Source: Myxocyprinus asiaticus (taxonomy: Eukaryota > Chordata > Actinopteri > Cypriniformes > Catostomidae). Taken from it: a stretch of DNA of 64,000 nucleotides. The notes beneath the pieces are model-generated. The model did not search any database and was not told where the DNA came from. It saw only the letters and a list, made by a program, of their open reading frames with translations. The stretch is from the NCBI RefSeq assembly GCF_019703515.2, contig NC_059346.1, forward strand, positions 49,893,501-49,957,500, read 5' to 3'. The translations under genes were made by a program, and so were the position numbers. Positions 25,289 to 36,488 of this stretch are shown here, piece by piece; the stretch's first letter is position 1; each line of letters opens with the position of its first letter.

Positions 25289-25318
<30 letters not shown>
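25289..25318. repeat. (TATG)n microsatellite
   Basis: Seven or so TATG/ATGT units at the right Tc1 boundary. Confidence 0.9.
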
Positions 25319-25667
25319 TATGTATATATGTATATGGAATATAAATGAAAGAAAAGGACCTGTATGTGATGTTGTGGGTTGCCTTACATGTGTAATTTAT
25401 TATATGTATATGGGCTTCTGTATATGTGGTGTAGGTGTTTCTCTTTTCTGTATTTATAGGTGTTTTCTAGATGTTCTCTATTTTATTGATTGTCATTGGT
25501 TGTGATGTCATGGTCATCAGATGTGTTGATTGGTCATGACATATTTTAAATTTGGTGCTGTTGCTATGTTTGTAAATGCCTGATGAAGGTTGAGTCACCG
25601 AAACATTGCTGAATAAATTCTGATACTCTTTGCAAGCCAGGATAGTGTGCGGGATTTTTTCCATTTC

Positions 25668-25682
25668 ATTCATATTGTATTT
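25668..25682. repeat. Right target-site duplication of the Penelope-like element
   Basis: Identical 15-mer to 22041-22055. Confidence 0.7.
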
Positions 25683-26346
25683 GAAGTGCTGAACTGAACT
25701 GTGATACATTTCAATCCATATTTATAGACCAAGGAGAGAAAGTTGTCATGGCCAACATTTGGTATCTCTGAAAAGCCCAGGGAGTCCTCTGATAATACCC
25801 AAGATTTACCACCGTAGCATGTCTGGGCTAAGAAAAACTTAAATAACAAATGTCCTATACAAAATAAATAAATAAATAAATAGCTGGGCAATTTTATTTT
25901 ATTTTATTTTTATTTCTTTTGTCTAATGGTACTAAAACAGTTTAATGTAAATAATACAATAAAAAAAAAATGGCATTTTCTGACAATTCTTTCATATATC
26001 AGGCTTTACAGGGTTAATTAAGGTCTTTAACCATGTGAACTGACTTTTTAACATTTAGTTGAATATTTTTATAATTGTAAGATAATTTTTTACCCCAAGA
26101 ATCCCTATATGACCTATAAATGTTTACTACGATGTTCAGTGCATTGAACACTGGTATTAGGCCTCCTCTTGTAATATATTGATGTTTTTTTGTGTCCATT
26201 TGTTATGTAATTAAATACATGTTAAAGACCATGCTCATTTTCATGTTTCATACAGAGTACATAAGGCCATTTTACAAGTTTAAACCTATTATTATTATTA
26301 TTATTATTTCTTATGATAAGAAGATTTTATCCTAGTTCATTGTACT
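25683..26346. other. Gene-free AT-rich stretch
   Basis: Short AAAT and TTTTA runs near 25863-25915 and a TTA microsatellite (26288-26309). No coding or repeat class could be assigned. Confidence 0.4.
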
Positions 26347-27048
26347 TATATGTACGTGAATGTGTGGGTAGGGTTGTTGAAAAATTTGATATTTTTCCAC
26401 CAAACATGGAAACTGCCCATATAAAGCCTTTTTTACACTGTCACCCAAAATCCTACTTCATTTTTTAGTGTGTGTAAAACGTTAGAATTTAATGAAGACA
26501 TCAACATTTACAATTGTAATTTTTTTTTATTATTAAATTATCATAACAGTTAATTTTCCTTAAAACAAAAAGGAGTTTTATAAAGAATAATAATCTAGAT
26601 TTCACCTGGTTCTTTTAAATCCAAATTTGCATTTTAGGGTGGTAAGGTTGTATATGCATTCTAGGGTTAATTTCAAATTTCCCCTGCATCCCCTTTTCTA
26701 TATAAATTCTTATTCAGTTCAAATTCAGGAGTTAGGTTAGGGTTAGGTAAGGTTAGGGTTAGTTTAGAGTTAGTTAGGTTAGGTTAAGAGTTGTGGTTTG
26801 AAAAGACCCAGGTGAAATCCAGATGCCTATTCTTTATATATCTATTTAAAAAAAGAACTCTAATGATAATTTAGTTAAAAACTTACATTTTTAAATGGCT
26901 GATGTATATTCATTAAATTCTGAAGTTTTACACACACTAAAAATGAAATAGGACTTTTGGGTGAATAACAGAAATACAGGCAGTTTCCAAGTTTGGTGAT
27001 AAAACATCACATTTCAACAACCCTAGCCACACAAACATGCATATAAAT
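26347..27048. mobile_element. Foldback element with arms of about 300 bp and a TTAGGG-like core
   Basis: The left arm words GGGTTGTTGAAA, GGAAACTGCC, TTTTTAGTGTGTGTAAAAC and TTTCACCTGG occur in reverse complement and mirrored order on the right (CCAGGTGAAATCC, TTTTACACACACTAAAAATG, GGCAGTTTCC, TTTCAACAACCC). The spacing of the pairs keeps the same centre, near 26700. The core (26725-26790) is a degenerate TTAGGG/TTAGG array. No coding frame is present. This is a MITE or foldback-type element. Confidence 0.8.
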
Positions 27049-27919
27049 ACAAGGTTAGTGTACAACCTTGCTAAATGAAGAGTCCAGTCTTTATTGTTGG
27101 TTCCAATTAGACAGACTTACTGAAGAACTTAAAAGTTTACCTGGAGGAGTCTCGCTTTGCCACTAGGCGAATGATTTAATTTCCTCTTAGCCCAATAGAT
27201 CTTTCCTGTGATGTATAACTTATCTTTGCCTTGATGACAGACAGTTATATCCTTACCTCCCAGAGGATTGGCCAGTGTGAGAGCATGTGAGTGTGACTAC
27301 TGTATGTACTTATGTGTTACACACAGATTCTGCACACTGCTCTATGGCATTTATATTAGGAGGTGTGATATAATGTTGGGGGTACCATCCATTGACTTGA
27401 CATAGGTCTCAACTTTAGAGAAGGCATACAGATACAGGGAAGATACATGAAAGGACGTGAAATGACTGTATTATAAAGGTGCAAAAAAGGTATAAGTCCA
27501 CTTTCATTTTTGGAAGCATGGCAACTGAAGCACTACATTTTATTCACTACAAATTGTATCTTTTCTTACAATTGAGTCCAATATTAAAAGACCTAAAAGG
27601 AAGTAAGTCTTTGCATCAGCTCAAAACTCACATTATTTCCCATGGGAGGTTGAAATCCAGACTCTATATCCTCAAAGGCAGTTGCAGCCTGTCACAGATA
27701 CCATTAGGATGGTTGTTATTTTCTTTTTTACCTACCACCAACCAGAGTGGCAATGTGTGCATGTAGTATAGTAGGAAATAAAACCAATGATCTGAACAAA
27801 TGGATGCAAAGCACTAGCCACACTAGAATATATAGCACCTGAATATATATATTATAGTATATCAAATTCAGACACACTTGACTGAATTTATGTTTCTTAT
27901 GGTCTTAAAAAACCTTTTG
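27049..27919. other. Gene-free stretch
   Basis: The only frame of note (27479-27766) has no family signature and sits in AT-rich DNA. Confidence 0.35.
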
Positions 27920-28318
27920 GTCCAAAGGCTTATGCTAAAGTGCTTGAAAAAAATTCAAAGACAAACATAAATATCTCTTTTTGGGGTGACTTGGACCGGA
28001 CTGTGAAGGAAAAGCAGGCAATAAATGACCAGCATACATTTTCCTTTAATACTGTTTAAAAAGCATCCCAGGTGGCTTCTCATGAAGTTGGTCAAGAGAA
28101 TGCCCAGAGTGTGGAGAGCTGTAATCTAGGTGGCTATTTTGAAGAATATATATAACATAGTTTGGATTTGTTTTGCATTTTTGGTCATTGTACCTTTCCC
28201 ATACTTCCATTTGTGTTTTTGTCCTTCAGTCTTGATGACTTTAATATTATTCTAAAATGTGGAAAATTGTAATAAAAAAGTGTGTAGCTGTGTCCAAACT
28301 TTTGACTGGTAGTGTATA
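27920..28318 (+). mobile_element. 3' remnant of a Tc1-type element
   Basis: LLMKLVKRMPRVWRAVI can be read at about 28076-28126, the C-terminal block of a Tc1 transposase. The right end GTGTCCAAACTTTTGACTGG (near 28290) is a typical Tc1 terminal repeat followed by TA. The 5' part is missing. A related 3' end is at about 61690-61860. Confidence 0.65.
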
Positions 28319-28346
28319 ATGTTGAAATTCTTTTAGAAAATATACA

Positions 28347-28797
28347 CTCACAAGACACTTTATTAGGAACACTATCCTAATAAAGTGTCTGACTTGGTCT
28401 TCTGCTGTTGTAGCCCATCCACCTCAAAGTTCGACATGTTGTGAATTCTGAGATGCTATTCAGCTCACTACAATTGTACAGAGTGGTTATCTGAGTTACC
28501 ATAGCCTTTTTGTCAGCTCGAACCAGTCCATTCCATTGATCTCTCTAATCAACAAGGAGTTTCTGTCCACAGAACTGCCACTCACTGGATGTTTTCGTCA
28601 CTGGAAATCATGCCACGGTTGAAATCACTGAGATCACATTTTTTCATCATTCTGATGATTTATGTGAACATTAACTGAAGCTCCTTACCTGTATCAGCAT
28701 GGTTTTATGCATTGCACTGCTCCCACATGATTGGCTGATTAGAGAATCGCATGAATAAGTAGGTGTACAGGTGTTCCTAATAAAGTGCTTTGTGAGT
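28347..28797. mobile_element. Non-autonomous Tc1-type MITE
   Basis: ACTCACAAGACACTTTATTA at the left is mirrored by TAATAAAGTGCTTTGTGAGT at the right, flanked by TA. The interior shares words with the element at 45600-46213 (TGTGGTTATCTGAGTTACCA-like, CAGAACTGCCACTCACTGGA). No transposase motif is present. Confidence 0.85.
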
Positions 28798-28799
28798 TT

Positions 28800-31700
28800 A
28801 TATTTAATAATGTAATAAAAAAATCAGTGCATTGTATTATATTCAGTGAAGTCTCCTCTTAGGACTTATGAAGTAAAACCCATAGAAAGTATATCCCCAT
28901 TTAGTGTAGCTACACTGAGTTACAGCTTTATTGCTTTTTGCACTTCATGAAACATTCATATATATAGCTTATATTGCCTCTCATTTACCACATTTGCACT
29001 GCTACATTTGTGTGACTGGTTATGATAGAGGATGGCATTTACCATTTAATATAAAATGTGTATTGGTATTTATTTATGCTAAAGAATCATCTGAGAAAGC
29101 AGTTAGGAGCTCCTTTCACAAGAAATCCAAAAAGTGAGCTAGCTGGAGTAGCTTAAATTTTCCTCCCTTTGGTATTCAGTGGAGAGCAGAATGAAATGGT
29201 GTCCGTCCGTCTTTCCGTCCGTCCGTTCGTCCAATTGTCAGAAAAAGACAAAACATCAAGTTTATGCTTTGTATTTTCTTTAGTACTTACATATAAGTAG
29301 GGAAATACAACAGGTATTTTTTTTCAGGAAGATACAGGAAGTTGTAACAGTGCTCTGTACATTAAGGGTGTGACAGCACATGGCTGACAGTATCGTGCTT
29401 CAGCAGGTCACAGACTATAGTTCAAATCTCTAAACTACAATACAGCATGTGGTCAAGGCAAAGGCCTAGTAGCAGCTCCTCTTCTAAAAGAAAAATGAGA
29501 GTGCAGATATTGCAGCTGCTATTTATATACATCCACAATCTAAAGAAAGTTTAACTATATGAAACGGAAAAAGTCCTGAAAGTGAAGTTACAACTGAATC
29601 ATTACTTGACGACATGAGTAGCATTATAATCTTAGAAAAGAAAGAAAAAAATCTATGAGCTGCTACCAGAAACTTGCGAATAGCCTTACCGATCCATTGT
29701 ACCCCGTTAGAAGACCTTACAGTAATAATACATTGGAAATAATGTTCATTTTAATCGTCAAGGTACAGATGAAAAGTTTACATTCAGTTCTGAGCTACCA
29801 AATTTGACAATGTCACTCAGGCAGCACTCCAACTGTCATTCAAACCTTGACATGTTTACACATATTCAATTACAGTTTCGTTTTACTCAGAATCCTTTGA
29901 TAAAAAGGTGGATGGGGCTACAAATCACTGAAGAAGGGTGAAGGTGTGTCAGTCTTATCTAGAGTGCAAAGGACCCTTGATTAAATTAGGGGTTAAAGTT
30001 AAAAATAAAATGAAAAATCATAATAATAATAAAAAAAAAGACATATCAAACAAAAAAGGAAAATGACTAATAAAACTAATGAAAACAAAGGGTAAATCCT
30101 GTATGTTACACATAAACACAGTGGGAAATTGAGCATTTTAAAACAGTGTGTGACTTTAGACGTCATGAAGAAACTGGAGGGACTATAACCCTGAAACTAA
30201 CCTGTGATAGGTCAGCAGCAATATGTATATACTGTATATTTTAATTGTGCCCCATCACAAAAAAAAAAAAAAACAAAAAAAAAGATTCCAGACCCATTAC
30301 CAGCTTAACCTTTTCTAAACTAGTAAATGTAAAAAAAATTGGACTTGTATTGATCTAATGTGCTACCGAATATTTCATAGCTTTGTTTTTTAAATAAGTA
30401 AGCTTCAAAGTTAAAAAGCAAAAAATTAAAGGCTAGAATACACTTCATTTTGTCGCGTGTTGTAAGGTTTTGCACATTGTCGAGTGCTCAGCCTTTCAAA
30501 GTATAATCTTTTAACTGCAAGCCCATTCAAAAGTGCCCAAAGGCTGTTCAGGTGTCCAGAAAAACCAGGCTGCGCACGGACAGTTCTCACATACTGTGCT
30601 GATGACCAAATTTGCATCATGTGCACTGTACATCGAGACGTTCAGAGAACCGAAGTATACTTTGGCCTTAACAAACACACAAAACTACTAATCCCAACAC
30701 CATCAATTTACATTGTGGCATGTGTTACAACTAATTTTGAGATATGTATTGGGGTATTACGTATCAAATGTAATTGTGGTGCTATAGTGGTATTTGGGGC
30801 GGACTTACTCAATAACCACAAAAATCAACCCCTCCAGTGTGTTTGCATAGCATTTTGTCCTTACAACAGATCTTTACTTTATAACCACTTGGGTGGGAGT
30901 TCATGGTGAGACCATTAAAGAGACAGAAAAAGAGAAAGAGAGCCTTACAGAAGTTCAAGTACCTGGCTGAGTCCCTATACAGCATCTGTCTTCCCTGTTC
31001 CTCAGGCATACTGTGTAATTGAGAGTTAAGCTTCATTATGTACTGAACATGGTATGTACACACGAGGGGAGCACAGAAGGGTAGGTCTGGCACATGCATG
31101 TAATGCATGGTAACATGATATGTACTCTAGTATTGTTTATGTATGATTAGATAATTCTCACAATACAAACATATACAAAGTAAAAAATAATAAAAAAAAG
31201 AAAAGAAAATAGAGCTAATTGTGCCTCCAAGTCTCCATTCATGCAGAGGAATGTTGGAGAAGATATCTAACTCCACAATGTACAAGCTCCTGCCTTCTGC
31301 CGAGCTGACACACATTGAATTCATATACAGATGTCAGTAGAGTTGACCAGCTTTGGCCCTTACCAATGTGAGAAGAAAAAAAAAAAAAAAGTGGTATCAG
31401 CACAGAGAGAGGTTGTGACTATTGTAATCTGTTTAATAAGGTATTTGACTTAACCAAGACAGTGAGAGAACCAAGGGTGGCATCATCCGGATTTAGAATG
31501 AGTATGAAATACTGAAGACAGATGAAGAACTAATTCAACAACCAAGGCATGTGTTGGACCAAGATAACACTAAAAGAAAGGGAGGGCGAGGGGGTGGAAT
31601 AAAACCATTCAACTTTTCCAACACTGACAGAAAGAATCCATGGCATGTTCTTATGAACGTTCATGACAATTGCTGTGGCTAAGTGTCAGGTTTATCAAAG

Positions 31701-32265
31701 ATGGCATTAAATTGATCCATCTCAAACACAAATCTGGGACAAAATTAGAATCTGCTCTTCAAAGGCCTCTTTGTTGGAGAAGAATCTGTTGAATTAAAAG
31801 AAGATGAAGAAGAATGGACACAGTGCCAAGACTCCAGGCATTCCTCTGAGAAAGATCCTGTCCACAACAGGGTGACCCACACATCCATGCCACAAGAATG
31901 ATTGAGTGATTTTAGGAATCCATTTTTATATTAATGCTCACAACCGAAACTTTTCCCTTAAAGATTGTACACTCACCCTTCAATTGAGCAGCAATCAGAC
32001 ACACTGCTAAAGCCATTTTGCAACAGATTTAAAAATCCCCTAGTCTTGTCTTTGGCTTTCCAGTCAGTGTTATGAACAGTTTTTGTTCAAACTAGTGTAC
32101 AACAAGTTTGTACAACAAACGTGTAAGAGAAACGCACTGTGCAGAAACCCCAACAAAACTGGACACTAGGCCTTGGTTGTTTTTTCTTGTGAAAGGTACC
32201 TCCTCTAGAGTGAAAATTAAGAGAGAAATATATAAAGGAACATCTTTAGAAAGTGCTTTGCCCAA
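28800..32265 (-). other. 3' flank of the tmem132e-like gene, probably including its 3' UTR
   Basis: No supported coding region lies between the TGA at 32268-32266 and the MITE ending at 28797. Brain-expressed genes of this kind usually have 3' UTRs of kilobases, so part of this stretch is probably transcribed on the minus strand. Minus-strand AATAAA hexamers occur at 29069-29074 and 28927-28932, and an ATTAAA variant near 31428; none can be proved to be the used signal. The stretch includes a TCCG-type microsatellite at 29204-29232, A-rich tracts near 30258-30285 and 31377-31390, and otherwise unremarkable AT-rich DNA. Short open frames here show no family signature. Confidence 0.35.
29204..29232. 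repeat. (GTCC)n-like microsatellite
   Basis: Imperfect GTCC/TTCC tandem units. Confidence 0.85.
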
Positions 32266-33333
32266 TCAGGCTATTTCCTTTATCCTGCGCATGTAGTCGT
32301 GCAATTCCTCTGGGTCCTGGAAGCCCATGTCTTGGCATACCCACTGAATATCCTCCTCATTGGCAATGGGAATGGAGTTGTAGGGTAACTCCTCTGTGGG
32401 TAGGGTAAAAGTGGTGAACTTGACACGCTTGCGCTTGGAGGTCGGTGAGCTGGCTTCTTCTCCGTGGTCCTTGGTGGAACCACCGGAGCTGCCATCTCCT
32501 CGTCCATGGACCTGGCTTTGTACACTGGTCTGGGAGCTGCCACTGCTGTGGTGATCCCCATGACAACAAGTCTGTACCCCTTCCAAGGTGTTGCTGGGAC
32601 TCTCCACCGTTTGGGGCGAGAGATCGCTCTGAGTGCGCAAGGGTTCACCATTACCCAAGAATACCCAGTGGTGGGAATGGTCCATGTTTGCTTGGCCTTC
32701 GGGTGGGATACGCTTATGGCGATACTTTAACACAAACACAATGCAGTTGATAAGAAAGACAAGTATGGCGAGACAAAACACGCCAAGAAGAGCATACATG
32801 CCGATCTCTAGGTCAGTCATACTACGAGGACTATGCACAAACTCATCTTCCTCGTCATTCTCTTCAGTTGGTTCCTCATCAATGATTGTAGGGAAGTTGG
32901 TGTAATCGACAGGCACGCTTGCTGGCTGCTCATCAGATGGCTCATATCCTGCACCACCTACATTGGGATCAATAGCAGGCCTTCTTGTGTTGGTAGGCAT
33001 TCTAGTGTTTATTTCAGCATCAGTATCCACTTCCTCCTCAGAATCTTCATCTGGTCCAAATCGGACCTTGACAAACACAGGTGAGGATGCAATGACGCTC
33101 TTGCGTTTAGTCTTCTGGCAGGTTTCGCAGATGGTCATCTCCACATGCACTATGTCTCCAGAGCCCTCACCTTCTGCAACAATGACCGGCCACCGCTGTT
33201 GGGGTTGTTGAGATATTGTAACCACCTTGTCGTCCACTGTGGAGGCATTGAGGTTGTAGTCCTTAGGGTCGTACATGCTCAGGGGGGCAGCGGTGTTGTC
33301 GCTGTAGTAAACCCAAATGGACAAACTAGCCTC
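32266..33333 (-). CDS. tmem132e: tmem132e-like gene, terminal exon with membrane span and cytoplasmic tail
   Basis: This exon of 355 codons plus TGA begins EASLSIWVYYSDNTAAPLS after the acceptor TGTTTCTAG. Residues 1-90 finish the ectodomain (SPVFVKVRFG block; one sequon, NAS, near residue 29). Residues 91-172 form an acidic juxtamembrane linker. Residues 176-202 are a strong hydrophobic span (LLGVFCLAILVFLINC) followed by the basic stop-transfer KYRHKR. The cytoplasmic tail of about 150 residues contains HSHHWVFLGNG, a His/Ser/Gly-rich segment (CCHGDHHSSGSSQTS), SPTSKRKRVKFTTF and the end MRRIKEIA. HSHHWVFLGNG and the HGDHHSSGSSQ segment favour TMEM132E over B, C and D, from memory of those tails. 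FTTFTL (residues 306-311) fits the WIRS consensus that binds the WAVE regulatory complex. Human TMEM132E is linked to recessive deafness. No frame defect is visible. Confidence 0.93.
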   Translation of the reverse strand, partial: EASLSIWVYYSDNTAAPLSMYDPKDYNLNASTVDDKVVTISQQPQQRWPVIVAEGEGSGDIVHVEMTICETCQKTKRKSVIASSPVFVKVRFGPDEDSEEEVDTDAEINTRMPTNTRRPAIDPNVGGAGYEPSDEQPASVPVDYTNFPTIIDEEPTEENDEEDEFVHSPRSMTDLEIGMYALLGVFCLAILVFLINCIVFVLKYRHKRIPPEGQANMDHSHHWVFLGNGEPLRTQSDLSPQTVESPSNTLEGVQTCCHGDHHSSGSSQTSVQSQVHGRGDGSSGGSTKDHGEEASSPTSKRKRVKFTTFTLPTEELPYNSIPIANEEDIQWVCQDMGFQDPEELHDYMRRIKEIA

Positions 33334-33949
33334 CTAGAAACACAAATAGAATTAATTTATTCATTAGATAAGTTAAACTCTTAAGCAACAGTCTTCTTTA
33401 CTGTATTGTCTTATTGTCAGATGCTGGGTCAGCGTTGTTAAAAAACATCCCACTGACCAATCAAAACTAGCCCAATATCAGAACTCAAAATATACCACTC
33501 CTATACAGTACCTAATACACATTTTTTACAGTCCCTGTTATGCACTTTCAGACTTCCCTTCATTTGTAGGCATAGTAAAGCACGCATATGCAGAGCGCAA
33601 TTGGCTAGGTGCACAAGATGGCGCCTGTGAGCTTTCACCATACAAGTTTGTACATGCTTACTGACGGTAGTATGAGCGCTCATTAAAACTGAGTGAGACC
33701 ACACGGTGTGATTGCGATGTGAGTGGGGCTTTATTGTTGATGTGAGGGGAAACTTCCAAATGAGACTTGCTAGAGATTTGGCTGAAACCACCAAGAGCAT
33801 GTTTACAAGTAAAGAAAGAGAGGAGAGTGGTCTATCAGCAACAGGAGATAACATCCTCTTTACATTGTTGCTTGCCCTTGCCAGCAGCAATGAGCAGACC
33901 AGTGTTATCAAGTAAAAAGTGTTAAAATTGTGGGTAACACTTTATTATA

Positions 33950-35553
33950 CAGTTGTGCTCAAAAGTTTGCATACCCTGGAAGAAATTGTGAAATTTTGGC
34001 ATTGATTTTGAAAATATGACTGATCATGCAAAAAAAAAACAAAAAAAAAAACTGTCTTTTATTTAAGGATAGTGATCATATGAAGCCATTTATTATCACA
34101 TAGTTGTTTGGCTCCTTTTTAAATCATAATGATAACAGAAATCACCAAAATGGCCCTGATCAAAAGTTTACATACCTTTGAATGTTTGGCCTTGTACAGA
34201 CGCACAAGGTGGCACACACAGGTTTAAATGGCAAATAAAGGTTAATTTCACACACCCGTGTCTTTTTAAATTGCAATTAGTGTCTGTGTATAAATAGTCA
34301 ATGAGTTTGTTAGCACTCACATGGATGCACGGAGCAGGCTAGATACTGAGCCATGGGGAGCAGAAAAGAACTGTCAAAAGACCTGCGTAACAAGGTAATG
34401 GAACTTTATAAAATGGAAAAGGATATAAAAAGATATCCAAAGCCTTGAAAATGCCAGTCAGTACTGTTCAATCACTTATTAAGAAGTGGAAAATTCGGGG
34501 ATCTCTTGATACCAAGCCAAGGTCAGGTAGACCAAGAAAGATTTCAGCCACAACTGCCAGAAGAATTGTTCTGGATACAAAGAAAAACCCACAGGTAACC
34601 TCAGGAGAAATACAGGCTTCACTGGAAAAAGACGGTGTGGTTGTTTCAAGGAGCACAATACGATGATACTTGAACAAAAATGAGCTACATGGTTGAGTTG
34701 CCAGAAAGAAGCCTTTACTGCGCCAATGCCACAAAAAAGCCCGGTTACAATATGCCCGACAACACCTTGACACGCCTCACAGCTTCTGGCACACTGTAAT
34801 TTGGAGTGACGAGACCAAAATAGAGCTTTGTTTGGAGAGGGGTCAACAAGGCCTATAGTGAAATGTAGTATGGTGGTGGCTCACTGATGTTTTGGGGGTG
34901 TGTGAGCTCTAAAGGCATGGGGAATCTTGTGACAATTGATGGCAAGATGAATGCAGCATGTTATCAGAAATTATTGGCAGACAATTTGCATTCTTCTGCA
35001 TGAAAGCTGCGCGTGCGACACTCTTGGACAGTCCAGCACGACAATGAGCCTAAGCACAAGGCCAAGTTGACCCTCCAGTGGTTACAGCAGAAAAAGTTGA
35101 AGGTTCTGGAGTGGCCATCACAGTCTCCTGATCTTAATATCATCAAGCCACTCTGGGGAGATCTCAAACGTGCAGTTCATGCAAGACGACCAAAGACTTT
35201 GCATGACCTGGAGGCATTTTGCCAAGACGAATGGGCAGCTATACCACCTGCAAGAATTTGGGGCCTCATAGACAACTATTTCAAAAGACTGCACGCTGTA
35301 ATTGATGCTTAAGTGCGCAATACACAGTATTAAGAACTAAGGGTATGCAGACTTTTGAACAGGGGTAATTTCATTTTTTTCTTTGTTGCCATGTTTTGTT
35401 TTATGATTGTGCCATTCTGTTATAACCTACAGTTGAATATGAATCCCATAATAAATAAAAGAAATGGGTTTTGCCTGCTCACTCATGTTTTCTTTAAAAA
35501 TGGTACATATATTACCAATTCTCCAAGGGTATGCAAACTTTTGAGCACAACTG
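33950..35553 (+). mobile_element. Tc1-type transposon, complete ends, decayed coding region
   Basis: The left end CAGTTGTGCTCAAAAGTTTG after TA is mirrored by CAAACTTTTGAGCACAACTG before TA, giving 1604 bp. A second inner repeat (GGGTATGCAGACTTTTGAAC near 35340) suggests the usual long compound ends. It lies inside the last intron of the tmem132e-like gene in the orientation opposite to the gene. Confidence 0.92.
34353..35312 (+). pseudogene. Tc1 transposase pseudogene with catalytic Glu replaced
   Basis: From ATG at 34353 the frame reads MGSRKELSKDLRNKVMELYK, then shifts near 34430 to KMPVSTVQSLIKKWK (helix-turn-helix) and RSGRPRKIS. The catalytic part shows WSDETKIEL (near 34800), a stop at about 34856, then QHDNEPKHKAK and DLNIIKPLWGDL near 35130, where the usual NPIENLW has Lys in place of the catalytic Glu. 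The end RLHAVIDA is intact. Multiple frame breaks and the lost Glu make it inactive. Confidence 0.9.
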
Positions 35554-35989
35554 TATATAGCATTATTTATTAATTTTAACTAGATGAGCTATTTTGTTCG
35601 TATGTTTATTTCTATGGTTATCATTTCTAACTGTACCCGCATAATCATCGATATGCATACATACTGTAATGTGTTCAAATGTTGTTTATTGTTATATTCT
35701 AACTGTTAAGATAAATTATGCATTATGCATTTGACTGGCTTGTAATGTCGTGCAAGGTTAGACTGTGGGCAGAAGGGGTTTACCACTGTTTCAAAGATGG
35801 TTCTCCAAATAGTTACAGAGTGACCTGCATGGCTGTGGCTGACATCCCTGCTGAAAAGGCCGGCATTGCTGGTTACGAGCTTACTGTATGTTGTTTTTTG
35901 GGTGCTGGCATGCTGGTGACCCTATCAGATTTTTAAACAAGTTTAACCAACTTTATAAGAAAGACCTTGCTGCTAAACAGGCTTAACCA

Positions 35990-36120
35990 GCTAGTTTTTG
36001 CTAGTGAAAAGCATAGCTATGCTGGCCCACCAGCTAGACCTGCACTAACCAGCATAAACCAGCCTAGACTGCATGGGAATTGCATGTGGGTTAAGCTAGT
36101 ATTCGTAGCAGGGAACAGTC
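35990..36120. repeat. CCAGC-rich dispersed repeat, copy 1
   Basis: Repeated words ACCAGC, CCAGCTAG and TTAACCAGC of the type also found at 39930-40050 and 62370-62510. Confidence 0.5.
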
Positions 36121-36279
36121 ATAAATAAACACTGTTTTTTTTTAGATCAGCTTCATGTGTCTTCATTGTGATGCTACAATACATTTTAAATCCCTTTTCT
36201 GTAAACACCTTATATAAAATGCAATTTTCAGCAGTCTCTGGACTGGCGCCTGGCGAAACCAGTGACTCCAGTGACTTAT

Positions 36280-36488
36280 TTTGAGATTATGTTGCTTTTA
36301 TGTGATTTTTGGAGTTTGAAAGGTCTGGTTACCCTTCACTTGCATTGTATGGACCTATTGAGCTGAAATAGTCTTCTAAAAATCTTTTTTTTGTGTTCAG
36401 CAGAAGAAAAAGTAATACACCTCTGGGATGGCTTGGAAATGAATAAATGATGGGAGAATTTTCATTTTTGGGTGATCTATCCCTTTAA
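36280..36488. repeat. 3' half of the AAAGGGATAG-type TIR repeat
   Basis: Ends TTTTTGGGTGATCTATCCC then TTTAA, the inverted form of the left end seen at 38558. Confidence 0.6.

Larger units (their letters stand above)
22056..25667 (+). mobile_element. Penelope-like retroelement with inverted terminal arms, split by a Tc1
   Basis: Between 15-bp direct repeats lie a unique tail of about 70 bases (22056-22125), a left arm (22126-22707), a coding core (22708-23585) and an inverted right arm (23586-23796 plus 25289-25670). When the Tc1 at 23797-25288 is set aside, the right arm is 593 bases, close to the 582 of the left arm. Long terminal repeats that may be inverted, a short extra tail and an RT joined to a GIY-YIG nuclease are features of Penelope-like elements. 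The coding core is 5' truncated and frame-broken, so this copy is dead. Confidence 0.8.

Noticed and set aside
22041..25682. LTR retrotransposon
   Set aside because: The terminal arms are inverted, not direct, and the core has GIY-YIG motifs and no integrase, protease or gag.
32445..33384. Several plus-strand frames of 67-101 codons
   Set aside because: They are antisense shadows of the terminal tmem132e exon, which has a clear membrane span, family motifs and splice site on the minus strand.
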